From Fratercula arctica (taxonomy: Eukaryota; Chordata; Aves; Charadriiformes; Alcidae), in the NCBI GenBank assembly GCA_947846985.1, contig CANTUZ010000027.1:5885740-5949739 (forward strand): 64,000 nucleotides of DNA, in the 5' to 3' direction. The notes beneath the pieces are model-generated. The model was not told where the DNA came from and ran no database searches. It saw nothing but the letters and a program-made list of their open reading frames with translations. The position numbers were made by a program, and so were the translations under genes. Shown here one piece after another: positions 47,501 through 57,232 of this stretch; positions within the stretch are counted from its first letter, which is position 1, and the number at the start of each line of letters is the position of its first letter.

Positions 47501-48998
47501 TATTTTTGAAGGCCGGGCCTGGGGCGAGTGGAAAAAAGTGTGTATTTGAAGGCTGAAAGGCTCCAGGAAAGCCCGGAGCCCCAAGGTCTGTGGGCCAAAT
47601 GGAAAGCGGTTCCTGAGAGCTTTAGGAAGAAGCCACAGTTTCCTCCCTCCTGGCTCCTTTGGGCGTGGCAGGGAACGTGCGGACATTTGCTATTTTTGAG
47701 GCCGGCCCTGGGGCGTACGAAGGAAGAAAGGTTTGCCTTTGAGGATGAAGGCGCCAGGAAAGCATGGAGACCCCAGGTCTGTGGGGCAATGGAAGCGGTT
47801 CCCAGAGGAGCTATTAGAAGAAGCCAGTTTCCCTCATGGCTCCTTCTACGGGGCAGGAATGTCAGACATTTGCTATTTTTGAGGCCGGCCCAGGGGCGAC
47901 GAAGAAAGGGTTGCTTTGAGGCTGAAGGCTCCAGGAAAGCCCAGGGCCCCAAGGTCTGTGGGGCAATGGAAGCGGTTCCATGAGAGCTTTAGAAAAAGCC
48001 ACAGTTTTCCCTCAATGGCTCCTTGGCGGGGCAGGAAGGTGCGGACATTTGCTATTTTTGAGGCCGGCCCTGGGGCGACTAAGAAAGGTTGCCTTTGAGG
48101 ATGAAGGCGCCAGGAAAGCATGGAGAGCCCAGGTCTGTGGGGCAATGGAAGCGGTTCCCAGAGAGCTTTAGAAGAAGCCACAGTTTTCCCTCATGGCTCC
48201 TTCTACGGGGCAGGAAGGTCCAGACATTTGCTATTTTTGAGAGCCGGCCCAGGGGCGACTAAGAAAGGGTGCCTTGAGGATGAAGGCTCCAGGAAAGCCT
48301 GGAGCCCCAATGTCTGTGGGGCAATGGAAGCGGTTCCCAGAGAGCTTTAGAAAAAGCCACAGTTTTCCCTCATGGCTCCTTGGGCGTGGCATCAATCTCC
48401 AGACATGTGGTAATTTTTGAGGCCGGGCCTGGGGCGAGTGAAAAAAGGGTTGTTTTGAGGCTGAAGGCTCCAGGAAAGCCTGGAGACCCCAGGTCTGTGG
48501 GGCAATGGAAGCGGTTCCCAGAGAGCTTTAGAAGAAGCCACAGTTTTCCCTCATGGCTCCTTGTGCGTGGCAGGAAGGTCCAGACATTTGCTATTTTTGA
48601 GGCCGGCCCCGGGGCGACTAAGAAAAGGTGCCTTTGAGGATGAAGGCGCCAGGAAAGCCTGGAGCCCAAGGTCTGTGGGGCAATGGAAGCGGTTCCAGAG
48701 AGCTTTAGAAAAAGCCACAGTTTTCCCTCCTGGCTCCTTGGGCGTGGCAGGAAGGTCCAGACATTTGCTATTTTTGAGGCCGGCCCTGGGGCGACTAAGA
48801 AAGTTTGCCTTTGAGGATGAAGGCGCCAGGAAAGCCCGGAGCCCCAAGGTCTGTGGGGCAATGGAAGCGGTTCCCTGAGAGCTTTAGAAGAAGCCACAGT
48901 TTTCCCTCATGGCTCCTTCTACGGGGCAGAAGGTCCAGACATTTGCTATTTTTGAGGCCGGCCCAGGGGCGACTAAGAAAGGGTGCCTTGAGGATGAA
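38597..48998. repeat. Satellite array, ~179-bp monomer related to the 203-bp family
   Basis: About 58 tandem monomers of roughly 178-181 bp. They share the GAAGGCGCCAGGAAAGCC, GGAAGCGGTT and GAGAGCTTTAG...CCACAGTTTTCCCTC blocks with the 203-bp array but lack about 24 bp in the variable half. Subtypes carry CTACGGGGCAGGAAGGTCC, GGCGTGGCATCAATCTCC or GAGCGTGGCAGGAAGGTGC. Copies around 43500-44050 and 47050-47870 hold many single-base insertions. Confidence 0.95.
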
Positions 48999-49198
48999 NN
49001 NNNNNNNNNNNNNNNNNNNNNNNNNNNNNNNNNNNNNNNNNNNNNNNNNNNNNNNNNNNNNNNNNNNNNNNNNNNNNNNNNNNNNNNNNNNNNNNNNNNN
49101 NNNNNNNNNNNNNNNNNNNNNNNNNNNNNNNNNNNNNNNNNNNNNNNNNNNNNNNNNNNNNNNNNNNNNNNNNNNNNNNNNNNNNNNNNNNNNNNNNN
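48999..49198. other. Assembly gap (200 N)
   Basis: A run of exactly 200 N between the end of the 179-bp satellite and a CR1 fragment. Confidence 1.
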
Positions 49199-49422
49199 GG
49201 GGAGATTGAGCTGAGATCTGAGGCAAAAATTCTTGGCTGTGAGGGGGGGTGAGCCCCTGGCGCAGGTTGCCCAGAGAAGCTGTGGCTGCCCCATCCCTGG
49301 AGGGGTTCAAGGCCAGGTTGGACGGGGCTTGGAGCAAGCTGGTGTGGTGGGAGGTGTCCCTGCCCAGGGCAGGGGGTGGTACTGGGTGGGCTTTAAAGGT
49401 CCCTTTCCACCCAAACCATTCC
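49199..49422 (+). mobile_element. CR1 LINE 3'-end fragment
   Basis: The segment matches the well-known 3' region of avian CR1 retrotransposons in + orientation: GTGAGCCCCTGGCGCAGGTT, GCCCAGAGAAGCTGTGGCTG, CCCCATCCCTGGAGGGGTTC, AAGGCCAGGTTGGACGGGGC and CTTTAAAGGTCCCTTTCCAC. The usual terminal ATTCTATG repeats are absent after CCAAACCATT. The 5' part runs into the gap and no reverse transcriptase is present. Confidence 0.9.
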
Positions 49423-49437
49423 CTGAAGGAATGAGGC

Positions 49438-49525
49438 CTTTCTCCTCCTCCTTTCTCCCCCCTCCTCCTTTCTCCCCCCTCCTCCTTTCTCCCCCCTCCC
49501 CTTTCTCCCCCCTCCCCTTTCTCCC
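49438..49525. repeat. Pyrimidine-rich tandem repeat
   Basis: Tandem TTTCTCCCCCCTCCTCC units of about 17 bp, later shortened to TTTCTCCCCCCTCCCC. The whole stretch is polypyrimidine on the + strand. Confidence 0.9.
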
Positions 49526-49990
49526 TTGTTATGGTTTGAAAAACCCACCACAATTTATTGTCCTTTAGACAACTACTCTCTCACCCAATGACCCCTCCCC
49601 ACCCGGGAAGGGGAATTGGGAAAAACAAGGAAACATGAGGGTTGAAATAGAAATAGATTTAATAGGATAACACTAAATAATTAACATTAACAATGCTAAA
49701 GAAGCCGTATCAATCCCGATATCAATATAAAATACACAAGGACGATACCCAGCCCATTCCATCAGCAGGAAGCCGTGCACTCCCAGCAGGGGACAGCCAA
49801 TGGGGGACAGCGCGAGCGCTGCGGCTCTGGGAGGAAGGGAAGGGCTCAGGGTTCCGGCACCGCTTCAAGGAGTTCTCTGGACCACCGCCATCAAGGGAGA
49901 GAGAGACTCCACAGCAAACTTTGTACTTTATGTTGAATGTGCTGTTTGTGGTATGAAATAATCCTGTTGGCAGCTTGGGTGAAGTGCCCT
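49526..49990. mobile_element. Possible LTR / endogenous retrovirus fragment (non-coding)
   Basis: A change to AT-richer sequence with TTGTTATGGTTTGAAAAACC, an AATTTATTGTCC motif, GAAATAGATTTAATAGGATA and a GATACCCAGCCCATTCC segment recalls bird LTR retroelement sequence. The match is from memory only, and no gag, pol or env reading frame is visible. It could equally be a unique promoter-distal region of the downstream gene. Confidence 0.3.
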
Positions 49991-50028
49991 CCTTGTCTTG
50001 CTCTTCCTCGTCCTCTGCTGAGTGTCAC

Positions 50029-50128
50029 CAAGGGGGCCTCTGACTGCCCCATGATTTCACAAAGGAGGGCTCTGACTGCCCCATGATGTCACAAAGGGGG
50101 GACGTGCCCCCCTGCCACACTATAAAAG
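50029..50128 (+). promoter_or_regulatory. TATA promoter with repeated CRE-like motifs, copy 1 of the tandem gene
   Basis: TATAAAAG at 50121-50128 lies about 200 bp before the first candidate ATG (50329). Upstream, a ~33-bp segment CTCTGACTGCCCCATGATGT is present twice, bearing TGATTTCA (50052-50059) and TGATGTCA (50084-50091). The latter differs by one base from the palindromic CRE. CRE plus TATA at this spacing is common in CREB/CREM-driven, often testis, promoters; that reading is inference. This segment is not seen in front of copies 2-4. Confidence 0.6.
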
Positions 50129-50328
50129 GGGGACGCGGTCCCGTTGGAGCCGTCAGCGGATGCTGGGCACCGCAGTCTGGCATTGTCTGGGCAGACTGCA
50201 GCCTCGGCCTCTGACACCCCAGCAGTCTTGTGGGTCCTGTCACTGAGGACCCAGGGGGACACTGGGGATCTGCATCGCGGTTCTGTGCTGGTGACTCGGA
50301 GCACCACAGCCACACCGGAGTCGGAGCA

Positions 50329-52075
50329 ATGGGGCGCTCTGACACCGTGCCTCACCTGGGCCCTCTCCTCCTGATCTTGATGCTGCTCAGCGTGTTCTCA
50401 TCTGTGCTGCAGAGCAAGCGGCTTCAGGTAGGCGGCTGTTGCACCACACTGTGCTGCACCACACTGCGCCGCCGCGTGGGGTGGCGAGGGATGGCATGGG
50501 GTGGCGTGGGGGGCTGTGGTGTGGGACTGGGAGGTGCTCCCGTCTCACCCAGCTCCTGGGGACCTTGCAGGAATGGTGGAAGAAGAAGAAGAAGGAGCGT
50601 CAGAGAAGCAAGACAAGAGCCCAGCCAGAGCAGCAGAGCGGTGAGTGAGTGGCCCCAGCACCGAGCACCCTGCAAACGGCCGACAGCCCACGGCAGCCCT
50701 GAGCCGGGGCTGTGCCGGGGGCTGTCAGCGGCTCACTCTGTCTCCTCCCTCCGCAGCTTCTCAGCCAGTGGATGGAGGAGTGAAGAAATGCAGGCCCAAG
50801 CAGGAGAAGCGGTGAGTGTGGGGGAGACCCGAGATGCTGCCCCAGACGCTCACCCCGTGCCCTGCCCCTGCCTGCGCTGGGCGGCCCTGCCTGCCAGCCG
50901 ACGGGGAGTGCTGCCCGCGGGTGCCGCTGGGGTCCGGGGTGCAGCGGGGTCTTTTTCTCCTCCTCTGCAGGGCGAGTGTGGAGGCCTCGAGCAGGAAGCA
51001 CCTCTCCCCACGGGCCCCGCTGGCCACCATGGACTCTGTGCCAGACAGAGGCTCCTCTTCCTTCAACTCCCTCTACTCCTTCCCGCAGCCCTGGCCTGGT
51101 GCGATGGCGGAGCTGGCAGCGCTCAACCGCCCAGAACCCCGCCGTCCCCCCGGGGCTGTCAATGGGAGTGTGGGGGAGCCAGGGCCAGCCCTCTGCCAGG
51201 AGACCCCACTGGAACTGCCGACAAGGAGCAAGCAAGAGCCGGTCCCCAGGGAAAGCAGGGACAGGGCGCAGAGCCCTGTGGACACGGAGCCTTCACCCTG
51301 CAGCCCCCCAGCCATGGCCATGGACCAAGGGGAGCTGATCGCAGGGCTCCGCCGCTCTTTCGAGGCCACCCAGGAGATGGCCAGGCAGTGCTATGAGATG
51401 CTGAAGGTGCTGCAGGCCTATTGGCAAGGGGCAGCGGGGGCCCGTGGTCAGAACCTCCCCGGGGAGCCCTTCCATCCCCTGGGCAGGATGGAGGCGCAGG
51501 AGCAGCTGGGGGCCACAGTGAAGCCCCAGCACCTGGGAGTGGAGCGGCTGCGTGTGGATGAGAACATGGTTGCGGCTGAAGATGGGGACAAGGAGAAGGA
51601 CATGGGACCAGACAGAAGTGTGAAGGAGAAGCAAAGGAGCAGCCCTGTGGAGCTCGGCAGGGGGAGCCTGGCGGAAGCGAAGAGAAACAGCAACGTGGCG
51701 TCAGGCAAGAACAACTCCATGGGGCCAAGCACCCGCAGCCCCCCAGGCTCAGGCAGGAGCACCGCCATGGATGCGGAAGGGAGGAGGGACAGGGCGCAGA
51801 GCCCCATGAACGTGGAGCTGCCCCCCAGCAGTGCCCTAGCCGAGGCCATGGACAACAGGGAGCTCTACTTGGACCTCTTGTACGCTTTCAAGACCTGGGA
51901 GGAGAGGCAGCAGCGCGGCAAGCCCGTGGACAGGGAGCGTGACCAGGCCTCCCCAGGGCTGTGCCCGGTAGGATGGTGCCCGTGTCAGTGCTGCATCCGG
52001 CTCTGGCACCGCCTGAAGGACTGGTGGAGATGCTGCTGCCGGCCCCGCCGCGTCCGCTTCAGCAGTTTCCCCTAA
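50329..52075 (+). CDS. Unrecognised avian gene, tandem copy 1 (complete)
   Basis: Exons 50329-50427, 50571-50640, 50757-50811 and 50971-52075 join in phase to 442 codons. Exon 1 encodes a hydrophobic N-terminus (PLLLILMLLSVFSSVL), exon 2 a basic stretch EWWKKKKKERQRSK. The large exon alone gives 348 residues from ATG 51029, which sits in an ideal Kozak context (GCCACCATGG). Numbered from that Met, two related segments begin RDRAQSP (77-120 and 253-296), each followed by MD and an EL/L helix-like stretch. The C-terminus is cysteine- and Trp-rich (312-337: WCPCQCC, DWWRCCC) then basic. This suggests a membrane-anchored protein, possibly acylated; that is inference. The layout (anchor then WWKKKK) loosely recalls SPATA31-type proteins, but no homology is shown. 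Function unknown. Confidence 0.75.
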
Positions 52076-52128
52076 TGGCCGGGAAGCGTGGGGCCGGGAA
52101 CGCCCCTGGGGTGCCCTTCTTATGAACC

Positions 52129-52134
52129 AATAAA
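52129..52134 (+). terminator. Poly(A) signal, copy 1
   Basis: AATAAA lies 54 bases after the stop codon, followed by a T-rich TATTTTCTCTGTCC stretch. Confidence 0.85.
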
Positions 52135-52662
52135 AAAGTCAATATTTTCTCTGTCCCTGTGACTGTCAGCAGATCAATTTTGTCCCTTGACAGGAGCAGA
52201 GAATCAGTTTTGTGTAAGGACAACAGTATGTGCTACAGTCATCCCAACTCTCCCGTGGAGATGCGGGGGCCCTTGTGTCTTGCACCCCATCCTAAGAGAC
52301 GGACAACTTCTATTACCGTTAGAAGATGCTGCGCCCTCAGCTCATGCCATGATCTTATTTGACATATCGGAAATTATCCCAGGTACGAGAGTAGATCCAA
52401 AGACGATTTCTAGAAAGCTTTGCAGATCCCTGCTGTTCATTGGAAGCTCTGCAGTGCACGAGAACTTAAAGAGCGCTGTCAGCAACCATCAGGCCGTGTG
52501 CTTCCCTCAGGCGTGCAAAGACCGGATGCTCATTGACACGGGTCAAGGCTGTTGCACACCTTTGGTGGCACATCCTCCGTGACACCAAAGGGCTGTGACA
52601 TGGGCACCAGTTAATTTACATCTGCTGTAGACGTTTGTGTATTGCCAAAAGGGAGCAGAACC
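52135..52662. other. Inter-copy spacer 1
   Basis: Non-repetitive spacer between the poly(A) signal of copy 1 and the alternative first exon of copy 2, repeated after each copy (54419-54946, 56705-57232, 58984-59511). It holds an open frame of 131 codons (52187-52582) kept in all four spacers, with only one residue difference (Arg to Ser in spacer 2). No TATA box is evident. Origin not recognised. Confidence 0.7.
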
Positions 52663-54359
52663 ATGAGTGCAGGCAGACGCAGGCTACAGCTCTGCAAGAG
52701 CAAGCGGCTTCAGGTAGGCGGCTGTTGCACCACACTGTGCTGCACCACACTGCGCCGCCGCGTGGGGTGGCGAGGGATGGCATGGGGTGGCGTGGGGGGC
52801 TGTGGTGTGGGACTGGGAGGTGCTCCTGTCTCACCCAGCCCCTGGGGACCTTGCAGGAATGGTGGAAGAAGAAGAAGAAGCAGCGTCAGAGAAGCAAGAC
52901 AAGAGCCCAGCCAGAGCAGCAGAGCGGTGAGTGGCCCCAGCACCGAGCACCCTGCAAACGGCCGACAGCCCACGGCAGCCCTGAGCCGGGGCTGTGCCGG
53001 GGGCTGTCAGCTGCTCACTCTGTCTCCTCCCTCCGCAGCTTCTCAGCCAGTGGATGGAGGAGTGAAGAAATGCAGGCCCAAGCAGGAGAAGCGGTGAGTG
53101 TGGGGGAGACCCGAGATGCTGCCCCAGACGCTCACCCCGTGCCCTGCCCCTGCCTGCGCTGGGCGGCCCTGCCTGCCAGCCGACGGGGAGTGCTGCCCGC
53201 GGGTCCCGCTGGGGTCCGGGGTGCAGCGGGGTCTTTTTCTCCTCCTCTGCAGGGCGAAGTGTGGAGGCCTCGAGCAGGAAGCACCTCTCCCCACGGGCCC
53301 CCGCTGGCCACCATGGACTCTGTGCCAGACAGAGGCTCCTCTTCCTTCAACTCCCTCTACTCCTTCCCGCAGCCCTGGCCTGGTGCGATGGCGGAGCTGG
53401 CAGCGCTCAACCACCCAGAACCCCGCCGTCCCCCCGGGGCTGTCAATGGGAGTGTGGGGGAGCCAGGGCCAGCCCTCTGCCAGGAGACCCCACTGGAACT
53501 GCCGACAAGGAGCAAGCAAGAGCCGGTCCCCAGGGAAAGCAGGGACAGGGCGCAGAGCCCTGTGGACACGGAGCCTTCACCCTGCAGCCCCCCAGCCATG
53601 GTCATGGACCAAGGGGAGCTGATCGCAGGGCTCCGCCGCTCTTTCGAGGCCACCCAGGAGATGGCCAGGCAGTGCTATGAGATGCTGAAGGTGCTGCAGG
53701 CCTATTGGCAAGGGGCAGCGGGGGCCTGTGGTCAGAACCTCCCCGGGGAGCCCTTCCATCCCCTGGGCAGGATGGAGGCGCAGGAGCAGCTGGGGGCCAC
53801 AGTGAAGCCCCAGCACCTGGGAGTGGAGCGGCCGCGTGTGGATGAGAACATGGTTGCGGCTGAAGATGGGGACAAGGAGAAGGACATGGGACCAGACAGA
53901 AGTGTGAAGGAGAAGCAAAGGAGCAGCCCTGTGGAGCTCGGCAGGGGGAGCCTGGCGGAAGCGAAGAGAAACAGCATCGTGGCGTCAGGCAAGAACAACT
54001 CCATGGGGCCAAGCACCCGCAGCCCCCCAGGCTCAGGCAGGAGCACCGCCATGGATGCGGAAGGGAGGAGGGACAGGGCGCAGAGCCCCATGAACGTGGA
54101 GCTGCCCCCCAGCAGTGCCCTAGCCGAGGCCATGGACAACAGGGAGCTCTACTTGGACCTCTTGCACGCTTTCAAGACCTGGGAGGAGAGGCAGCAGCGC
54201 GGCAAGCCCGTGGACAGGGAGCGTGACCAGGCCTCCCCAGGGCTGTGCCCGGTAGGATGGTGCCCGTGTCAGTGCTGCATCCGGCTCTGGCACCGCCTGA
54301 AGGACTGGTGGAGACGCTGCTGCCGGCCCCGCCGCGTCCGCTTCAGCAGTTTCCCCTAA
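52663..54359 (+). CDS. Unrecognised avian gene, tandem copy 2
   Basis: Exons 52663-52713 (alternative first exon, MSAGRRRLQLCKSKRLQ), 52857-52926, 53039-53093 and 53253-54359. Relative to copy 1 the large exon carries two extra bases before the Kozak ATG (GCGAAGTG at its start, and a longer C-run before CGCTGG), so the upstream exons do not read in frame into it. From ATG 53313 the 348-codon frame is intact. Differences from copy 1 include Arg-34 to His, Leu-174 to Pro, Asn-222 to Ile, Tyr-285 to His and Cys-335 to Arg. The hydrophobic exon 1 of copy 1 is absent. Either translation starts at the internal ATG or the extra bases are errors. Confidence 0.65.
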
Positions 54360-54412
54360 TGGCCGGGAAGCGTGGGGCCGGGAACGCCCCTGGGGTGCCC
54401 TTCTTATGAACC

Positions 54413-54418
54413 AATAAA
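54413..54418 (+). terminator. Poly(A) signal, copy 2
   Basis: AATAAA at the same distance from the stop as in copy 1, with an identical downstream T-rich stretch. Confidence 0.85.
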
Positions 54419-54946
54419 AAAGTCAATATTTTCTCTGTCCCTGTGACTGTCAGCAGATCAATTTTGTCCCTTGACAGGAGCAGAGAATCAGTTTTGTGTA
54501 AGGACAACAGTATGTGCTACAGTCATCCCAACTCTCCCGTGGAGCTGCGGGGGCCCTTGTGTCTTGCACCCCATCCTAAGAGACGGACAACTTCTATTAC
54601 CGTTAGAAGATGCTGCGCCCTCAGCTCATGCCATGATCTTATTTGACATATCGGAAATTATCCCAGGTACGAGAGTAGATCCAAAGACGATTTCTAGAAA
54701 GCTTTGCAGATCCCTGCTGTTCATTGGAAGCTCTGCAGTGCACGAGAACTTAAAGAGCGCTGTCAGCAACCATCAGGCCGTGTGCTTCCCTCAGGCGTGC
54801 AAAGACCGGATGCTCATTGACACGGGTCAAGGCTGTTGCACACCTTTGGTGGCACATCCTCCGTGACACCAAAGGGCTGTGACATGGGCACCAGTTAATT
54901 TACATCTGCTGTAGACGTTTGTGTATTGCCAAAAGGGAGCAGAACC

Positions 54947-56645
54947 ATGAGTGCAGGCAGACGCAGGCTACAGCTCTGCAAGAGCAAGCGGCTTCAGGTA
55001 GGCGGCTGTTGCACCACACTGTGCTGCACCACACTGCGCCGCCGCGTGGGGTGGCGAGGGATGGCATGGGGTGGCGTGGGGGGCTGTGGTGTGGGACTGG
55101 GAGGTGCTCCCGTCTCACCCAGCTCCTGGGGACCTTGCAGGAATGGTGGAAGAAGAAGCAGCGTCAGAGAAGCAAGACAAGAGCCCAGCCAGAGCAGCAG
55201 AGCGGTGAGTGAGTGGCCCCAGCACCGAGCACCCTGCAAACGGCCGACAGCCCACGGCAGCCCTGAGCCGGGGCTGTGCCGGGGGCTGTCAGCGGCTCAC
55301 TCTGTCTCCTCCCTCCGCAGCTTCTCAGCCAGTGGATGGAGGAGTGGAAGAAATGCCAGGCCCAAGCAGGAGAAGCGGTGAGTGTGGGGGAGACCCGAGA
55401 TGCTGCCCCAGACGCTCACCCCGTGCCCTGCCCCTGCCTGCGCTGGGCGGCCCTGCCTGCCAGCCGACGGGGAGTGCTGCCCGCAGGTCCCGCTGGGGTC
55501 CGGGGTGCAGCGGGGTCTTTTTCTCCTCCTCTGCAGGGCGAGTGTGGAGGCCTCGAGCAGGAAGCACCTCTCCCCACGGGCCCCGCAGGCCACCATGGAC
55601 TCTGTGCCAGACAGAGGCTCCTCTTCCTTCAACTCCCTCTACTCCTTCCCGCAGCCCTGGCCTGGTGCGATGGCGGAGCTGGCAGCGCTCAACCACCCAG
55701 AACCCCGCCGTCCCCCCGGGGCTGTCAATGGGAGGGTTGGGGGAGCCAGGGCCAGCCCTCTGCCAGGAGACCCCACTGGAACTGCCGACAAGGAGCAAGC
55801 AAGAGCCGGTCCCCAGGGAAAGCAGGGACAGGGCGCAGAGCCCTGTGGACACGGAGCCTTCACCCTGCAGCCCCCCAGCCATGGTCATGGACCAAGGGGA
55901 GCTGATCGCAGGGCTCCGCCGCTCTTTCGAGGCCACCCAGGAGATGGCCAGGCAGTGCTATGATATGCTGAAGGTGCTGCAGGCCTATTGGCAAGGGGCA
56001 GCGGGGGCCCTGTGGTCAGAACCTCCCCGGGGAGCCCTTCCATCCCCTGGGCAGGATGGAGGCGCAGGAGCAGCTGGGGGCCACAGTGAAGCCCCAGCAC
56101 CTGGGAGTGGAGCGGCCTGCGTGTGGATGAGAACATGGTTGCGGCTGAAGATGGGGACAAGGAGAAGGACATGGGACCAGAGCAGAAGTGTGAAGGAGAA
56201 GCAAAGGAGCAGCCCTGTGGAGCTCGGCAGGGGGAGCCTGGCGGAAGCGAAGAGAAACAGCAACGTGGCGTCAGGCAAGAACAACTCCATGGGGCCAAGC
56301 ACCCGCAGCCCCCCAGGCTCAGGCAGGAGCACCGCCATGGATGCGGAAGGGAGGAGGGACAGGGCGCAGAGCCCCATGAACGTGGAGCTGCCCCCCAGCA
56401 GTGCCCTAGCCGAGGCCATGGACAACAGGGAGCTCTACTTGGACCTCTTGCACGCTTTCAAGACCTGGGAGGAGAGGCAGCAGCGCGGCAAGCCCGTGGA
56501 CAGGGAGCGTGACCAGGCCTCCCCAGGGCTGTGCCCGGTAGGATGGTGCCCGTGTCAGTGCTGCATCCGGCTCTGGCACCGCCTGAAGGACTGGTGGAGA
56601 TGCTGCTGCCGGCCCCGCCGCGTCCGCTTCAGCAGTTTCCCCTAA
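54947..56645 (+). pseudogene. Unrecognised avian gene, tandem copy 3 (frameshifted)
   Basis: Exons 54947-54997, 55141-55204, 55321-55377 and 55537-56645. The large exon from ATG 55595 is 1051 bases instead of 1047 because of four separate 1-base insertions: near 55735 (GGGAGGGTTGGG), 56010 (GCCCTGTGG), 56117 (CGGCCTGCG) and 56181 (CAGAGCAGAAG). The conserved frame is therefore broken and regained. Exon 3 also has two extra bases (GTGGAAG, TGCCAGG). Exon 2 has three rather than five AAG codons. Codon content is otherwise preserved, so this is either a very young pseudogene or a poorly polished copy. Confidence 0.65.
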
Positions 56646-56698
56646 TGGCCGGGAAGCGTGGGGCCGGGAACGCCCCTGGGGTGCCCTTCTTATGAACC

Positions 56699-56704
56699 AA
56701 TAAA
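56699..56704 (+). terminator. Poly(A) signal, copy 3
   Basis: AATAAA with the same context as the other copies. Confidence 0.85.
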
Positions 56705-57232
56705 AAAGTCAATATTTTCTCTGTCCCTGTGACTGTCAGCAGATCAATTTTGTCCCTTGACAGGAGCAGAGAATCAGTTTTGTGTAAGGACAACAGTATG
56801 TGCTACAGTCATCCCAACTCTCCCGTGGAGATGCGGGGGCCCTTGTGTCTTGCACCCCATCCTAAGAGACGGACAACTTCTATTACCGTTAGAAGATGCT
56901 GCGCCCTCAGCTCATGCCATGATCTTATTTGACATATCGGAAATTATCCCAGGTACGAGAGTAGATCCAAAGACGATTTCTAGAAAGCTTTGCAGATCCC
57001 TGCTGTTCATTGGAAGCTCTGCAGTGCACGAGAACTTAAAGAGCGCTGTCAGCAACCATCAGGCCGTGTGCTTCCCTCAGGCGTGCAAAGACCGGATGCT
57101 CATTGACACGGGTCAAGGCTGTTGCACACCTTTGGTGGCACATCCTCCGTGACACCAAAGGGCTGTGACATGGGCACCAGTTAATTTACATCTGCTGTAG
57201 ACGTTTGTGTATTGCCAAAAGGGAGCAGAACC

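Noticed and set aside
27988..48998. Regularly spaced repeats as a CRISPR array
   Set aside because: Whole monomers are repeated with no unique spacers, and the gene content is vertebrate.
50329..50640. Naming the tandem gene as a SPATA31-family member
   Set aside because: Only a general layout is shared (hydrophobic N-terminus followed by WW and a Lys run); no diagnostic domain is recognised without a search.
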